Below are positions 7,241 through 14,504 of a stretch of 47,516 nt of DNA, piece by piece (within the stretch, counting starts at the first letter, position 1; every line of letters begins with the position of its first letter). Under the pieces are notes generated by a model. The model had not been told where the DNA came from. It saw only the letters and a list, made by a program, of their open reading frames with translations, and did not search any database. The DNA is from CAMAVH01 sp964628235. Its GTDB lineage: Bacteria > Pseudomonadota > Alphaproteobacteria > SMXQ01. A program made the position numbers and the translations under genes. Location of the stretch: positions 1-47,516 of the forward strand of contig CAZVLU010000026.1 in the NCBI GenBank assembly GCA_964628235.1, given 5' to 3'.

Positions 7241-8482
7241 TTATTTCTGCGCCAGCTTATCCAAATGCTGGCGGATATGGGCGGCCTCGGCCGCCGTGTG
7301 GGCGAGCGCGATGGCCCGGTCGAAGGCGACGCGCGCCTCGTCGCGCCGGCCCAATTCCATCAGAAAGGCGCCCTGCGCGCCGTGGAAATAGAAATAGCCG
7401 TCGAGCGGAGCCGCCAGCGGCGCGATCATCGCCAGGGCCGCTTCGGGGCCGTGCAGCTTGGCGACGGCCACGGCGCGGTTGAGCGTCACGACCGGCGACG
7501 GCTGCAGCCCTTCGAGCCCGGCATAGAGCGCGTCGATCTCGGCCCAGTCGGTGTCTTCGGCCCGTTTGGCGCGGGCATGGATGGCGGCGATGGCGGCCTG
7601 GAATTGATAGGGGCCGGGGCGGCGGTGGCGCACCGCCTTGTCGAGCAGCGCCAGGCCCTCGTTGATCGGGCGCTGGTCCCATCTGCCACGCTCCTGGTCG
7701 TCGAGCAGCACGATCGCGCCGTTGCCATCGAAGCGCGCCGCCGCCCGCGAATGTTGCAGCAGCATCAACGCCAACAGCGCCATGATCTCGGGCTCGCTGG
7801 AAAACAGCCCGAGCAGCAGGCGGGCGAGGCGGATGGCTTCTTCGCACAAGGGGGCGCGCAGCGGCATCTCGCCGGCGCTCGCCGAATAGCCTTCGTTGAA
7901 CAGGAGATAGACCATGGCCGCTACGGCGGCGAGGCGCTGGCTGCGTTCGATGGCGTCGGGCGCTTCGAACGGCACGTCGGCCTCGGCGACCTTGGCCTTG
8001 GCGCGGGTGATGCGTTGCTCCATGGCGCTCGGCGTGACCAGGAAGGCGCGGGCGATTTCCGCCACCGTCAGGCCGCAGACGACGCGCAGCGCCAGGGCGA
8101 TCTGCTGGGTCTGCGGCAAATCGGGATGGCAGCAGATGAACAGCAGGCGCAGCACATCGTCGCGATAGTCGGCGCTATCCAGCCGCTCCGCCATATCGGC
8201 CTCGGCGTCGCCCAAGTCGGACAGCAATTCTTCCGGCGGCAACGGCTGCTGCTTGCTTTGGCGGCGCGCGCCGTCGAGCGCCGCGTTGCGCCCGACGAAG
8301 ATCAGCCAGGCGGCGGGATCGCGCGGCGGGCCTCTGTCGGGCCAGGCCTGCAGCGCCTTCAGGCAGGCGTTCTGGAAGGCTTCTTCGGCGGTATCGAGAT
8401 CGCGGAAATAGCGCAGCAGCGCGGCCACTGCCTGTGGCCGCGCCGATGTGAGCGCGAGGTCGATCCAGCCCAAATCATTCAT
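7241..8482 (-). CDS. ECF42-type RNA polymerase sigma factor with C-terminal helical repeat extension
   Basis: 413 residues, about twice a normal ECF sigma factor. The N-terminus has sigma region 2 (ALLRYFRDLDTAEEAFQNACLKALQAW, about 20-46), region 4 follows (LALRVVCGLTVAEIARAFLV, a helix-turn-helix) and residues about 185-413 form a TPR-like helical domain with LLFNEGYSAS. This extension and the overlapping DGPF gene are hallmarks of the ECF42 group, in which the extension replaces a separate anti-sigma factor. Its start overlaps the DGPF stop by 4 bp (ATGA). No anti-sigma gene is present. The likely regulon includes its own operon. Confidence 0.9.
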   Translation of the reverse strand: MNDLGWIDLALTSARPQAVAALLRYFRDLDTAEEAFQNACLKALQAWPDRGPPRDPAAWLIFVGRNAALDGARRQSKQQPLPPEELLSDLGDAEADMAERLDSADYRDDVLRLLFICCHPDLPQTQQIALALRVVCGLTVAEIARAFLVTPSAMEQRITRAKAKVAEADVPFEAPDAIERSQRLAAVAAMVYLLFNEGYSASAGEMPLRAPLCEEAIRLARLLLGLFSSEPEIMALLALMLLQHSRAAARFDGNGAIVLLDDQERGRWDQRPINEGLALLDKAVRHRRPGPYQFQAAIAAIHARAKRAEDTDWAEIDALYAGLEGLQPSPVVTLNRAVAVAKLHGPEAALAMIAPLAAPLDGYFYFHGAQGAFLMELGRRDEARVAFDRAIALAHTAAEAAHIRQHLDKLAQK

Positions 8483-8865
8483 GCGCGGCTAGAGATCGGC
8501 ACGCTGCTGCCCGCCTCGAACATCATCATGATCGGGCGGATTTCATACGCGCCGTCGGGATTGGCGTCGCCGAGCCGGCGCGCGACGCTCAAGGCATCTT
8601 CCAAGTCCCTGCAATCGATCACGTAGAAGCCGAGCAACTGCTCCTTGGTCTCGGCGAACGGGCCGTCGAGCACGATATGCTCTTTGCCTTTGCGCAGCGT
8701 CGTCGCCGTCGTGGTCGGCATCAGCCGCGCCACCGGTCCGAGCTTGCCCTCCTTGATGAGCTGTTCGTGCACGACCGTCAGGCGCGCCATGACGGCGTCA
8801 TCCTCGGCCTGGCTCCAGGCGCCGACGGCTTTTTCCGAGTGGTAGCAGAGCAAAACGTAATGCAT
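8479..8865 (-). CDS. YCII-related DGPF-domain protein
   Basis: 128 residues from ATG 8865, which has an AGGAA ribosome site. It starts MHYVLLCYHSE and carries the diagnostic VLDGPFAETKEQLLGFYVID and the closing YEIRPIM. DGPF proteins are small ferredoxin-like folds that are almost always neighbours of ECF41/ECF42 sigma factors; their biochemical role is not established. It leads the five-gene operon. A longer frame reaching 8946 lacks a sensible start and adds unrelated sequence. Confidence 0.9.
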   Translation of the reverse strand: MHYVLLCYHSEKAVGAWSQAEDDAVMARLTVVHEQLIKEGKLGPVARLMPTTTATTLRKGKEHIVLDGPFAETKEQLLGFYVIDCRDLEDALSVARRLGDANPDGAYEIRPIMMMFEAGSSVPISSRA

Positions 8866-8906
8866 GAGGGTTCCTTTCAGGCCCAGAAGCGGGCGGTCAA
8901 CCCAAG

Positions 8907-8933
8907 GACGAACGAGGCTAGCCGCCGCCGACA
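8907..8933 (-). promoter_or_regulatory. Candidate ECF sigma promoter before the DGPF gene
   Basis: Read on the minus strand, TGTCGG (8933-8928) and CGTC (8910-8907) are 17 bp apart, 41 bp upstream of the DGPF ATG. ECF42 promoters are reported with TGTCGA-like -35 and CGTC/CGAC-like -10 elements, so this could be the autoregulated promoter of the operon. The match is by eye and the motif is short. Confidence 0.35.
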
Positions 8934-9031
8934 AGGCTCCCAACAATTTTTTCCGGCCGCGCCCGGCTTCCCGAATGGCGTCCAGTTCGTCCGGCTTTGC
9001 GTAGGAATCGCGGCAACCTTGGGAGAGTCCT

Positions 9032-9433
9032 ATGTCCTTTGTCGTCGCCCCCCTCTATGCCGGCCTGCTCGGCCTCATGCTGCCCTTTCTGGCGCTGCGG
9101 GTGGTGCGCCTGCGACGCCGCTTGCAAGTCGGGCTCGGCGACGGCGGCCACGCCGATCTGCTGCGCGCCATGCGAGTGCAGGGCAATTTCATCGAATATG
9201 CGCCGCTCGGCCTGTTGCTGATCTTCGCGGTCGAGGCGCTGGCCTATCCGGCTTGGCTCGTCCATCTGCTAGGCCTGGCGCTGCTCGTCGGCCGCATCGC
9301 CCATGCCATCGGCCTGAACGGCAGCGCCGGCGCGTCGTTCGGTCGCGTCTTCGGCATGGTCGTGACGCTGAACACGATCATCGCCGCAGCCGCCTTGTGC
9401 GTGATCGGCGCATTGTGGCGCATGTCGGCATGA
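9032..9433 (+). CDS. MAPEG-family membrane protein
   Basis: 133 residues with four hydrophobic helices, starting at ATG 9032 behind GGGAGAG. The conserved MAPEG block is present: RAMRVQGNFIEYAPLGLLL (about 50-68), including the Gln-x-N-x-x-E-Y pattern, followed by GRIAHAIGL. Eukaryotic members are glutathione transferases and eicosanoid enzymes; bacterial ones are mostly uncharacterised inner-membrane proteins. It is transcribed away from the sigma operon and converges on the Bug-type binding protein gene. Confidence 0.88.
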   Translation: MSFVVAPLYAGLLGLMLPFLALRVVRLRRRLQVGLGDGGHADLLRAMRVQGNFIEYAPLGLLLIFAVEALAYPAWLVHLLGLALLVGRIAHAIGLNGSAGASFGRVFGMVVTLNTIIAAAALCVIGALWRMSA

Positions 9434-9460
9434 AAAAGCCCCGGAGGGTCGCTCCGGGGC
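9433..9460 (-). terminator. Intrinsic terminator of the Bug-type binding protein gene
   Basis: A perfect 9-bp stem, GCCCCGGAG (9438-9446) and CTCCGGGGC (9452-9460) with a 5-nt loop, is preceded on the plus strand by AAAAA. Read on the minus strand this becomes hairpin plus T5, about 25 bp after the stop of the gene at 9486. It overlaps the end of the convergent MAPEG gene and may stop that transcript too, less strongly. Confidence 0.85.
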
Positions 9461-9485
9461 TGTTCGGTCTCGCATCAGGCAAACG

Positions 9486-10502
9486 CTACTCGACGATCGC
9501 CTTGGCGCGCATGGCCAGCGCCTTGGGCAAATCGACCAATTCGCGCGCGAGGCCTTGCAGATACTCGCCCTTCACCGGCTCGATCTCGATGTTGAGCTTG
9601 GCGGCTTCGGCCATGAAGTCCTTGTCTTTCATCGTCGCCTCGAAGGCATCGCGCATCGCTTTGACGCGGTCGGTCGGCACGTCGGGCGTCAGCGCCAGCG
9701 GGCGGCCGAATTCGGTGCCCGAGGTGATGAGGTTGAGCACTTTGCGGTCATCATCGCTTTTAGCCAATTCGCTCAGCGAGGGCACGCCCGGCAAATCCAT
9801 CGGCTTCGGGCCGGCATAGGCGAGGATGTCGATTTTCTTGTCGCGCAGCCAGTCGGCCTTGGTCACCTTCCAGCTCGACCAAGTGTTGTTGCGGCCCTGC
9901 ACTTCGCCGCGCTCTATCGCGAGATTGATGGCGTTGCCGCCTTCGTAGCCGACGACCACCTTGAACTTGGTGCCGAGCAGCTCGTTCATCGCCACCGGGA
10001 AGGTGTGGGTGATCGCGCCCTTGCCCGACGCGCCGACGACGATCTCTTGCTTGCGCGCGTCTTCGACGCTTTTGACGCCGGCTGTGTGCCATACGGCGAT
10101 TGTCTCGACGGTCGGCGAGATCGAGCCGATCCAATTGAACTTGGCGGCGTCGAGCTGCAGGCCCGGCGCATCGGTCGCTTGCAGCATCGGCAGGGTGTTC
10201 GACAGCATGCCGATGTTGGTGCCGTCCTTGGCCGCAACGGAATAGAGATAATTGGCCATCTTGATGCCGCCGGCGCCGGTCATGTTCTGCGGCACGATGG
10301 CCGGATTACCGGGAATGTGGCGGCCGATGAAACGACCGGTCAAGCGGGCGTGCAGGTCGTATTCGCCGCCGACGCCGACGCCGATCAGGATGTTGACGGT
10401 CTTGCCTTTATAAAACTCGGCGGCGCTTTGCGCCGTCGCCGGCCCGGCGCCAGCGAGCAGCAGCCCAACGCAGAGTCCGAGCGTGAGGGGTCCCTTGGTC
10501 AT
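9486..10502 (-). CDS. Bug/TctC-family periplasmic solute-binding protein
   Basis: 338 residues from ATG 10502, with a strong AGGAGG ribosome site 7 bp upstream. A signal peptide (LTLGLCVGLLLAGAGPATAQ, cut near residue 22) is followed by AAEFYKGKTVNILIGVGVGGEYDLHARL, the usual Bug start with the ligand loop. IPGNPAIVPQNMTGAGG and the MLSNTLPMLQA region match the family. Bug proteins bind carboxylates or aromatic acids for TctAB-type transporters, but no tctA or tctB is nearby, so it is an orphan and its ligand unknown. In-frame ATGs further upstream would place residues before the signal peptide and are unlikely. Confidence 0.9.
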   Translation of the reverse strand: MTKGPLTLGLCVGLLLAGAGPATAQSAAEFYKGKTVNILIGVGVGGEYDLHARLTGRFIGRHIPGNPAIVPQNMTGAGGIKMANYLYSVAAKDGTNIGMLSNTLPMLQATDAPGLQLDAAKFNWIGSISPTVETIAVWHTAGVKSVEDARKQEIVVGASGKGAITHTFPVAMNELLGTKFKVVVGYEGGNAINLAIERGEVQGRNNTWSSWKVTKADWLRDKKIDILAYAGPKPMDLPGVPSLSELAKSDDDRKVLNLITSGTEFGRPLALTPDVPTDRVKAMRDAFEATMKDKDFMAEAAKLNIEIEPVKGEYLQGLARELVDLPKALAMRAKAIVE

Positions 10503-10619
10503 TGCAGCCTCCTGTTGTGCCGCCGGATCGAGCCGGCGGTCGTTATGCATGAAGGCTAGCATGGCAGACAGGGGGCATTAAGCGTGAAACCGGCAACATG
10601 CCGCCACCCTGATAACCCC

Positions 10620-12215
10620 TTAGGCGACTTGCTGATTGCCCAAGGCGTCGAGCAACCGTTCGGGCCCGAAGCGCAGAGTCACGCTGGTGCCCTGGCCGAC
10701 GTCGCTGGCGATAGTGATAACGATATCCTGGCGGTCCGACAGGGCCTTGACGATGGCGAGGCCGAGGCCGGTGCCCTCATGGCGGCGGCTGATGCTGCCG
10801 TCGGCCTGGATGAAGGGCTGGAACACGCGCTCGAGGTCGGCAGCGGGGATGCCGCAGCCGGTGTCGGCGACCGCGATGGCGAGTTCGCCCGTGGCGCGGT
10901 CGTAGCGCGCCGACAAGATGACGCTGCCGCCCTGCGGCGTGAATTTCACCGCGTTCGACAACAGATTGATCAGGATCTGCTTGAGCGCGCGAGTGTCGGC
11001 GCGGAGCAGCGGCAAGTCCGGCGCGAGCCGGCTTTCAAGCGTCACGCCGCCCTTTTCCGCCCGGTCGCGCATCAGTCGCAGACAGGATTCGAGCAGCATC
11101 GGCAAGGTGATTCGCTCGTCCTGCATCTCGAATTTGCCGGCCTCGATCTTGGCCATGTCGAGAATGTCGTTGATGATATCGAGAAGATGATGGCCGCAAT
11201 GATTGATATCGCCGGCATATTCCCGGTAACGCGGGCCGATCGGGCCGATCTGTTCGCGCTGCATGATGTCGGAAAAACCGATGATGGCGTTGAGCGGCGT
11301 GCGCAACTCATGGCTCATGTTGGCGAGGAATTCCGACTTCGAGCGGCTGGCCTGCTCGGCAGCGGTGGTCGCTTCGATCAGCTTGACGTTGCGTTCTTCG
11401 GTGAGCGCCGCGAGGCGACGGCTTTCTTCGGCAGAGCGGCGCAGACGGGAGAGCAACAGCATCACCAGCAACGCGCCGAGGCCGAGCACGCCGCCGATCA
11501 ACAGCGTCGGCTCGAGAATCTGTTCGCCCGTGAGGCTGCCGACGCCGCCGACCGGCACGATGACCTGTTGCGCGCCGCGCACGTCGTCGACATTCCAGTT
11601 CAGCTTCGGCGAATCAGGGTGGCTGGCGTGGCAGGCGACGCAGTTCTCGCCCATGCGGATGGCCGCAGCATGGCGCAGCACCGGCTTGCCGTTCATCTCG
11701 GTGAAGCGCACGTAAGGTTTGCTCGGATCGGCGTCGAGGGCGGCGAGCGCGTCCTGCTCGAAATCGTCCAACTCGCGGCCTCTGCGCCACGGGAAGGGAT
11801 GGGCGCTGAAGATGCCGAAACTGGCACCGGCCTCGCGGTTGGACAAATGCCGGCCGAGTTCCATCGTCAACGTGATCGGCAAGGGGACGCTGCCGGTTTG
11901 ATGCACATAGTCGTGCGTCGTGACGGCGCCGGCGGCGACGGCACGCGGCACGACTTCGGTCGAGTAGAAATTGCGAAATTCGGTGATGGCGAAGGACAGC
12001 GTCGCCGCCGATTGCAGCACGGTGGCGTCGCGCGTGCGCTCTGCGTAACGCCCGACTGTGGCGAGCAGCAGGATGGTGCCGATCGCGAGATAGAGCACGA
12101 CCAGCGGCAGCGGCCGTTCGAGCATCCGATCCAATTGGCGCGACAGGGCGGCGCGCAGACGCCCGAACAGTTGGAGAGGCGTCGAGGGCTGATCGGTGGG
12201 GGCGGCGTCGTACAC
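10620..12215 (-). CDS. Membrane sensor histidine kinase with periplasmic haem-c (DUF3365-type) domain
   Basis: 531 residues. TM1 is at about 36-54, then a periplasmic domain starting FAITEFRNFYSTEVVP and containing one haem-c motif, CVACH (Cys192, Cys195, His196), TM2 at about 235-257, and the kinase core: HisKA with MSHELRTP (His302), N box NLLSNAVKFT, G1 DTGCGI and G2 GTGLGLAI. The covalent haem suggests redox or gas sensing (NO, CO or O2) in the periplasm. DUF3365 domains of the Tll0287 type are known to bind haem. It has no receiver domain and no response regulator gene next to it. The start is a GTG. The haem would need the cytochrome c maturation machinery. Confidence 0.92.
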   Translation of the reverse strand: MYDAAPTDQPSTPLQLFGRLRAALSRQLDRMLERPLPLVVLYLAIGTILLLATVGRYAERTRDATVLQSAATLSFAITEFRNFYSTEVVPRAVAAGAVTTHDYVHQTGSVPLPITLTMELGRHLSNREAGASFGIFSAHPFPWRRGRELDDFEQDALAALDADPSKPYVRFTEMNGKPVLRHAAAIRMGENCVACHASHPDSPKLNWNVDDVRGAQQVIVPVGGVGSLTGEQILEPTLLIGGVLGLGALLVMLLLSRLRRSAEESRRLAALTEERNVKLIEATTAAEQASRSKSEFLANMSHELRTPLNAIIGFSDIMQREQIGPIGPRYREYAGDINHCGHHLLDIINDILDMAKIEAGKFEMQDERITLPMLLESCLRLMRDRAEKGGVTLESRLAPDLPLLRADTRALKQILINLLSNAVKFTPQGGSVILSARYDRATGELAIAVADTGCGIPAADLERVFQPFIQADGSISRRHEGTGLGLAIVKALSDRQDIVITIASDVGQGTSVTLRFGPERLLDALGNQQVA

Positions 12216-12524
12216 GGTAAGCCATCCTGGCAGAGACGTCGCAAAGCGGCGTCTGGCAGACTTGAGTAGGCCTTACGTTATAGGTGTTCGCGGTTAACAA
12301 CTGTTGAACATGCCTCTCCATCGGGCAGGCGCGGTAGCCGGTTGGCCCCTTCAAGCCGTGCCGAATTCTTGGTCTGCCCATAAAAAAGTCACACCCTCGC
12401 CATGACAGCATGAAAGACAGTGCGGAACGGCGGCGACGTCGGACGTCAGGGGTGGCGTCGGCCCGGCGAACCCGCCTTGCAGGGGCAGCACTAGGATTAT
12501 TTTTCGCTCATTGAGGAGGGCCCT
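12216..12524. other. Divergent intergenic region between sensor kinase and bactofilin
   Basis: 309 bp separate the kinase (leftward) and bactofilin (rightward) starts, so it must hold both promoters. The imperfect palindrome GTTAACAACTGTTGAAC lies at about 12292-12308. A run reading TATTTTTC (12498-12505) could be part of the bactofilin -10 region, and the bactofilin ribosome site GAGGAGGG is at 12513-12520. No gene, tRNA or convincing full promoter pair was recognised. Confidence 0.5.
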
Positions 12525-13118
12525 ATGGCGTTTCGAACTTCCAAAGAACCAACCGTCGAACCGGCGCGGCCGATGCCGAACAAGCCGGATTACGCCGGCG
12601 CGGTGGCCGGCATCATCAACCAAACCGCAGGGCAAAGCGGTAGTCCGCAACCTGCGGCGCCCGTTTCTGAAGACAACCGTCTGATCGTCGGGCGCAACAT
12701 CCAACTCAAAGGCGAAATCGGCGCCTGCGACACCTTGGTCGTCGAGGGGCGAGTCGAGGCGTCGATGAAAAGCCGCATCATCCAGATCGCCGAGAGCGGC
12801 GTTTTCATCGGCGAAGCCGATGTCGAGACGGCGGAGATCCGCGGCCTCTTCGAGGGCAAGCTGACGGCGCACAAAAAGCTCGTCGTGCGGGCGCAAGGCC
12901 GCGTGAAGGGCATCGTGCGCTACGGCTCGATCGTCATCGAAGAGGGCGGCCGCGTCTCGGGCGACGTCAAGGATATGGAAGCGGGCGAGACGAAGGCCCA
13001 GCCGATCGGCGAAGTCGCGCGCGCGTCAGAAAATAGCCAAGGCTCGAACGGCCAAGGCTCGAACAGCCAGGGCGGCTTGGGGCTCGGCGGTCCGTCGCGA
13101 CTCGCCGCATTGCCGTAA
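12525..13118 (+). CDS. Bactofilin-family cytoskeletal protein
   Basis: 197 residues. The central about 100 residues (about 50-150) form the bactofilin beta-helix: repeated hydrophobic steps in NRLIVGRNIQLKGEIGACD, LVVEGRVEAS, GVFIGEADVETAEIRGLFEG, LVVRAQGRVKG and IVIEEGGRVSGDV. Bactofilins polymerise without nucleotide into filaments that organise cell shape and envelope enzymes. The N-terminal 45 residues are Pro/Ala-rich and disordered. The C-terminus is a low-complexity Ser/Gly/Gln tail containing a two-copy 15-bp in-frame tandem repeat (13036-13065). A strong GAGGAGGG ribosome site supports the ATG. It stands alone, ending in a hairpin shared with the convergent DUF2794 gene. Confidence 0.93.
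   Translation: MAFRTSKEPTVEPARPMPNKPDYAGAVAGIINQTAGQSGSPQPAAPVSEDNRLIVGRNIQLKGEIGACDTLVVEGRVEASMKSRIIQIAESGVFIGEADVETAEIRGLFEGKLTAHKKLVVRAQGRVKGIVRYGSIVIEEGGRVSGDVKDMEAGETKAQPIGEVARASENSQGSNGQGSNSQGGLGLGGPSRLAALP
13036..13065 (+). repeat. Two-copy 15-bp tandem repeat in the bactofilin tail
   Basis: GCCAAGGCTCGAACG (13036-13050) is repeated with one change at 13051-13065, and a partial third copy follows. Each unit encodes Ser-Gln-Gly-Ser-Asn in frame, lengthening the disordered tail. It could expand or contract by slippage without frameshift. Confidence 0.7.
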
Positions 13119-13124
13119 GAGATC

Positions 13125-13153
13125 TCCGACGCGGATATGATGTCCGCGTCGGA
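13125..13153. terminator. Hairpin between convergent bactofilin and DUF2794 genes
   Basis: A perfect 11-bp stem, TCCGACGCGGA (13125-13135) with TCCGCGTCGGA (13143-13153), has a 7-nt loop and lies midway between two convergent stops. There is no long T-run on either side, so termination efficiency is uncertain, but position and symmetry fit a shared terminator. Confidence 0.65.
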
Positions 13154-13160
13154 TACGTCT

Positions 13161-13538
13161 TCAGACCAGCTTCAGTTTGCGTTCGAACATCTCCAGCGCG
13201 CCTTCCAGGGTGGCGCTGCGGCGCAGCCGTTCGCCGCCGCTCATGATGAGCCATTGGCCGTTGCGGCGCTGGCCGGCGAGCTTGACGATGGAATAGAGCG
13301 GCTTGGCCAGCGCGTGCTGGAAGACGGAGAAGATCGCCGCGCTCTCGCCATGGTCGATGGCGTAGGCTTTCCAGTCTCCGGCGATGACGTGGCGGCTGTA
13401 GACGGCGATCAGTTGATTGAGTTCGGCCCGCGCGAACACCACGATGCTCTTGCGTCCGCCCTTGGACGACGCTTTGCCGATCAGCTCCTGGGCGGCCTTG
13501 CGCGCCTGGAAATCGGAAATCTGGACCAACTGTGCCAT
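13161..13538 (-). CDS. DUF2794 family protein
   Basis: 125 residues, cytoplasmic. The core matches DUF2794: FARAELNQLIAVYSRHVIAGDWKAYAIDHGESAAIFSVFQHA spans about 34-75, and PLYSIVKLAG and the GGERLRRSATLEGALEMFERKL end follow. The family is conserved in Alphaproteobacteria and of unknown function; its presence supports the taxonomic placement. ATG 13538 is the only sensible start. Transcribed away from the yfgM-bamB-der cluster. Confidence 0.88.
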   Translation of the reverse strand: MAQLVQISDFQARKAAQELIGKASSKGGRKSIVVFARAELNQLIAVYSRHVIAGDWKAYAIDHGESAAIFSVFQHALAKPLYSIVKLAGQRRNGQWLIMSGGERLRRSATLEGALEMFERKLKLV

Positions 13539-13819
13539 CGACGGCGACCACGCCCTCCGTACTGAGCCTTGGCCGAGTCTTCCCCAAATCGGCGGTCCCG
13601 TCCAGCGCCCGCATGGGGCCTCCGCAGCGCAAAAAAGCCGTATTTGCCTGTGAATCTTGGCCGATCGCCAGCTTGGCGGCGGATCGGCCCGGCGGCCCGT
13701 CCGGCGCTTTGGGGTTTCATTAATATCGCTTTTAGGCTAAGGAGTTAGGCCCTTTTCCGGCGTCCGCACGGCGATTGTCGCCGCACTGTCCGCCCGCGTT
13801 TCATTCGGCCTTCGCCCCC

Positions 13820-14500
13820 ATGGATAATTTCATTCAAGAAATCGACGAGGACATCCGCCGCGATCGGCAGATGGCCCTCTGGCAGAAATACGGCCGCTTC
13901 GCCGTCGCTGTCGCGCTCGTCACCATCATCGCCGTCGCGGCGGTGTTGTTCTGGCGTCAATACACGGCGCGCGAACGGCTGCAGGACGGCCTGAGCTATA
14001 TGGCCGCCCTCGACCTTGCCGGTCCGCAAATCGATCCGGCGACCGGCGCCCCGTCGGTTGCCGCTTCGTCCGACGCCGCCATCGCCGCGTTGCGCGATCT
14101 CGCCGGCAAGGGATCGGCCGGCTATGCCGCCTTGGCGCGTTTGCAAGAAGCCGCGCTGCTCTCCAAGTCGGGCAAGGCGGCGGATGCCGCCGCGATTTAC
14201 CAGTCGCTCGCCAATGATGGCCGCAGCGACAAAGTGTTCCGCGATCTGGCGCTCATCCTGCTCGCGTTGCAGCAGATCGACAGCGCCGAGCCCAATGATC
14301 TCGCCGCGCGTCTCGCGCCGCTCACCGCGCCGGGCAATCCCTGGCGCTATTCGGCGCTCGAATTGACCGGCCTATTAGCTGCCCGCGCCGGCGATACGGC
14401 CAAGGCCAAGGATGCCTATGTCACGCTGTCTGACGATCCAGGCACGCCGCGCCAAATGCGCGCCCGCGCCGCAGAAATGCTCGCGGTGTTCGGTGGCTGA
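13820..14500 (+). CDS. YfgM-like tetratricopeptide membrane protein
   Basis: 226 residues from ATG 13820. A short cytoplasmic start (MDNFIQEIDEDIRRDRQMALWQKYG covers 1-25) leads to one TM helix (about 27-46), then a periplasmic helical-repeat domain with TPR-like units (AALARLQEAALLSKSGKAAD; GLLAARAGDTAKAKDAYV). The order with bamB and der is the usual bacterial one. YfgM in E. coli associates with the Sec translocon and periplasmic chaperones. An upstream in-frame start at 13775 adds 15 unconserved residues and is less likely. Confidence 0.9.
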   Translation: MDNFIQEIDEDIRRDRQMALWQKYGRFAVAVALVTIIAVAAVLFWRQYTARERLQDGLSYMAALDLAGPQIDPATGAPSVAASSDAAIAALRDLAGKGSAGYAALARLQEAALLSKSGKAADAAAIYQSLANDGRSDKVFRDLALILLALQQIDSAEPNDLAARLAPLTAPGNPWRYSALELTGLLAARAGDTAKAKDAYVTLSDDPGTPRQMRARAAEMLAVFGG

Positions 14501-14504
14501 ATCC

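Noticed and set aside
10584..12269. Long open frame (561 codons) on the plus strand opposite the sensor kinase
   Set aside because: It is the antisense shadow of a GC-rich gene: the minus-strand product has complete kinase motifs, whereas this one is Arg/Ala/Gln-rich without recognisable domains.
13539..13819. Small plus-strand frame (63 codons at 13532-13723) before the yfgM-like gene
   Set aside because: It overlaps the divergent DUF2794 start, has no ribosome site and no recognisable content. The region probably holds two divergent promoters.
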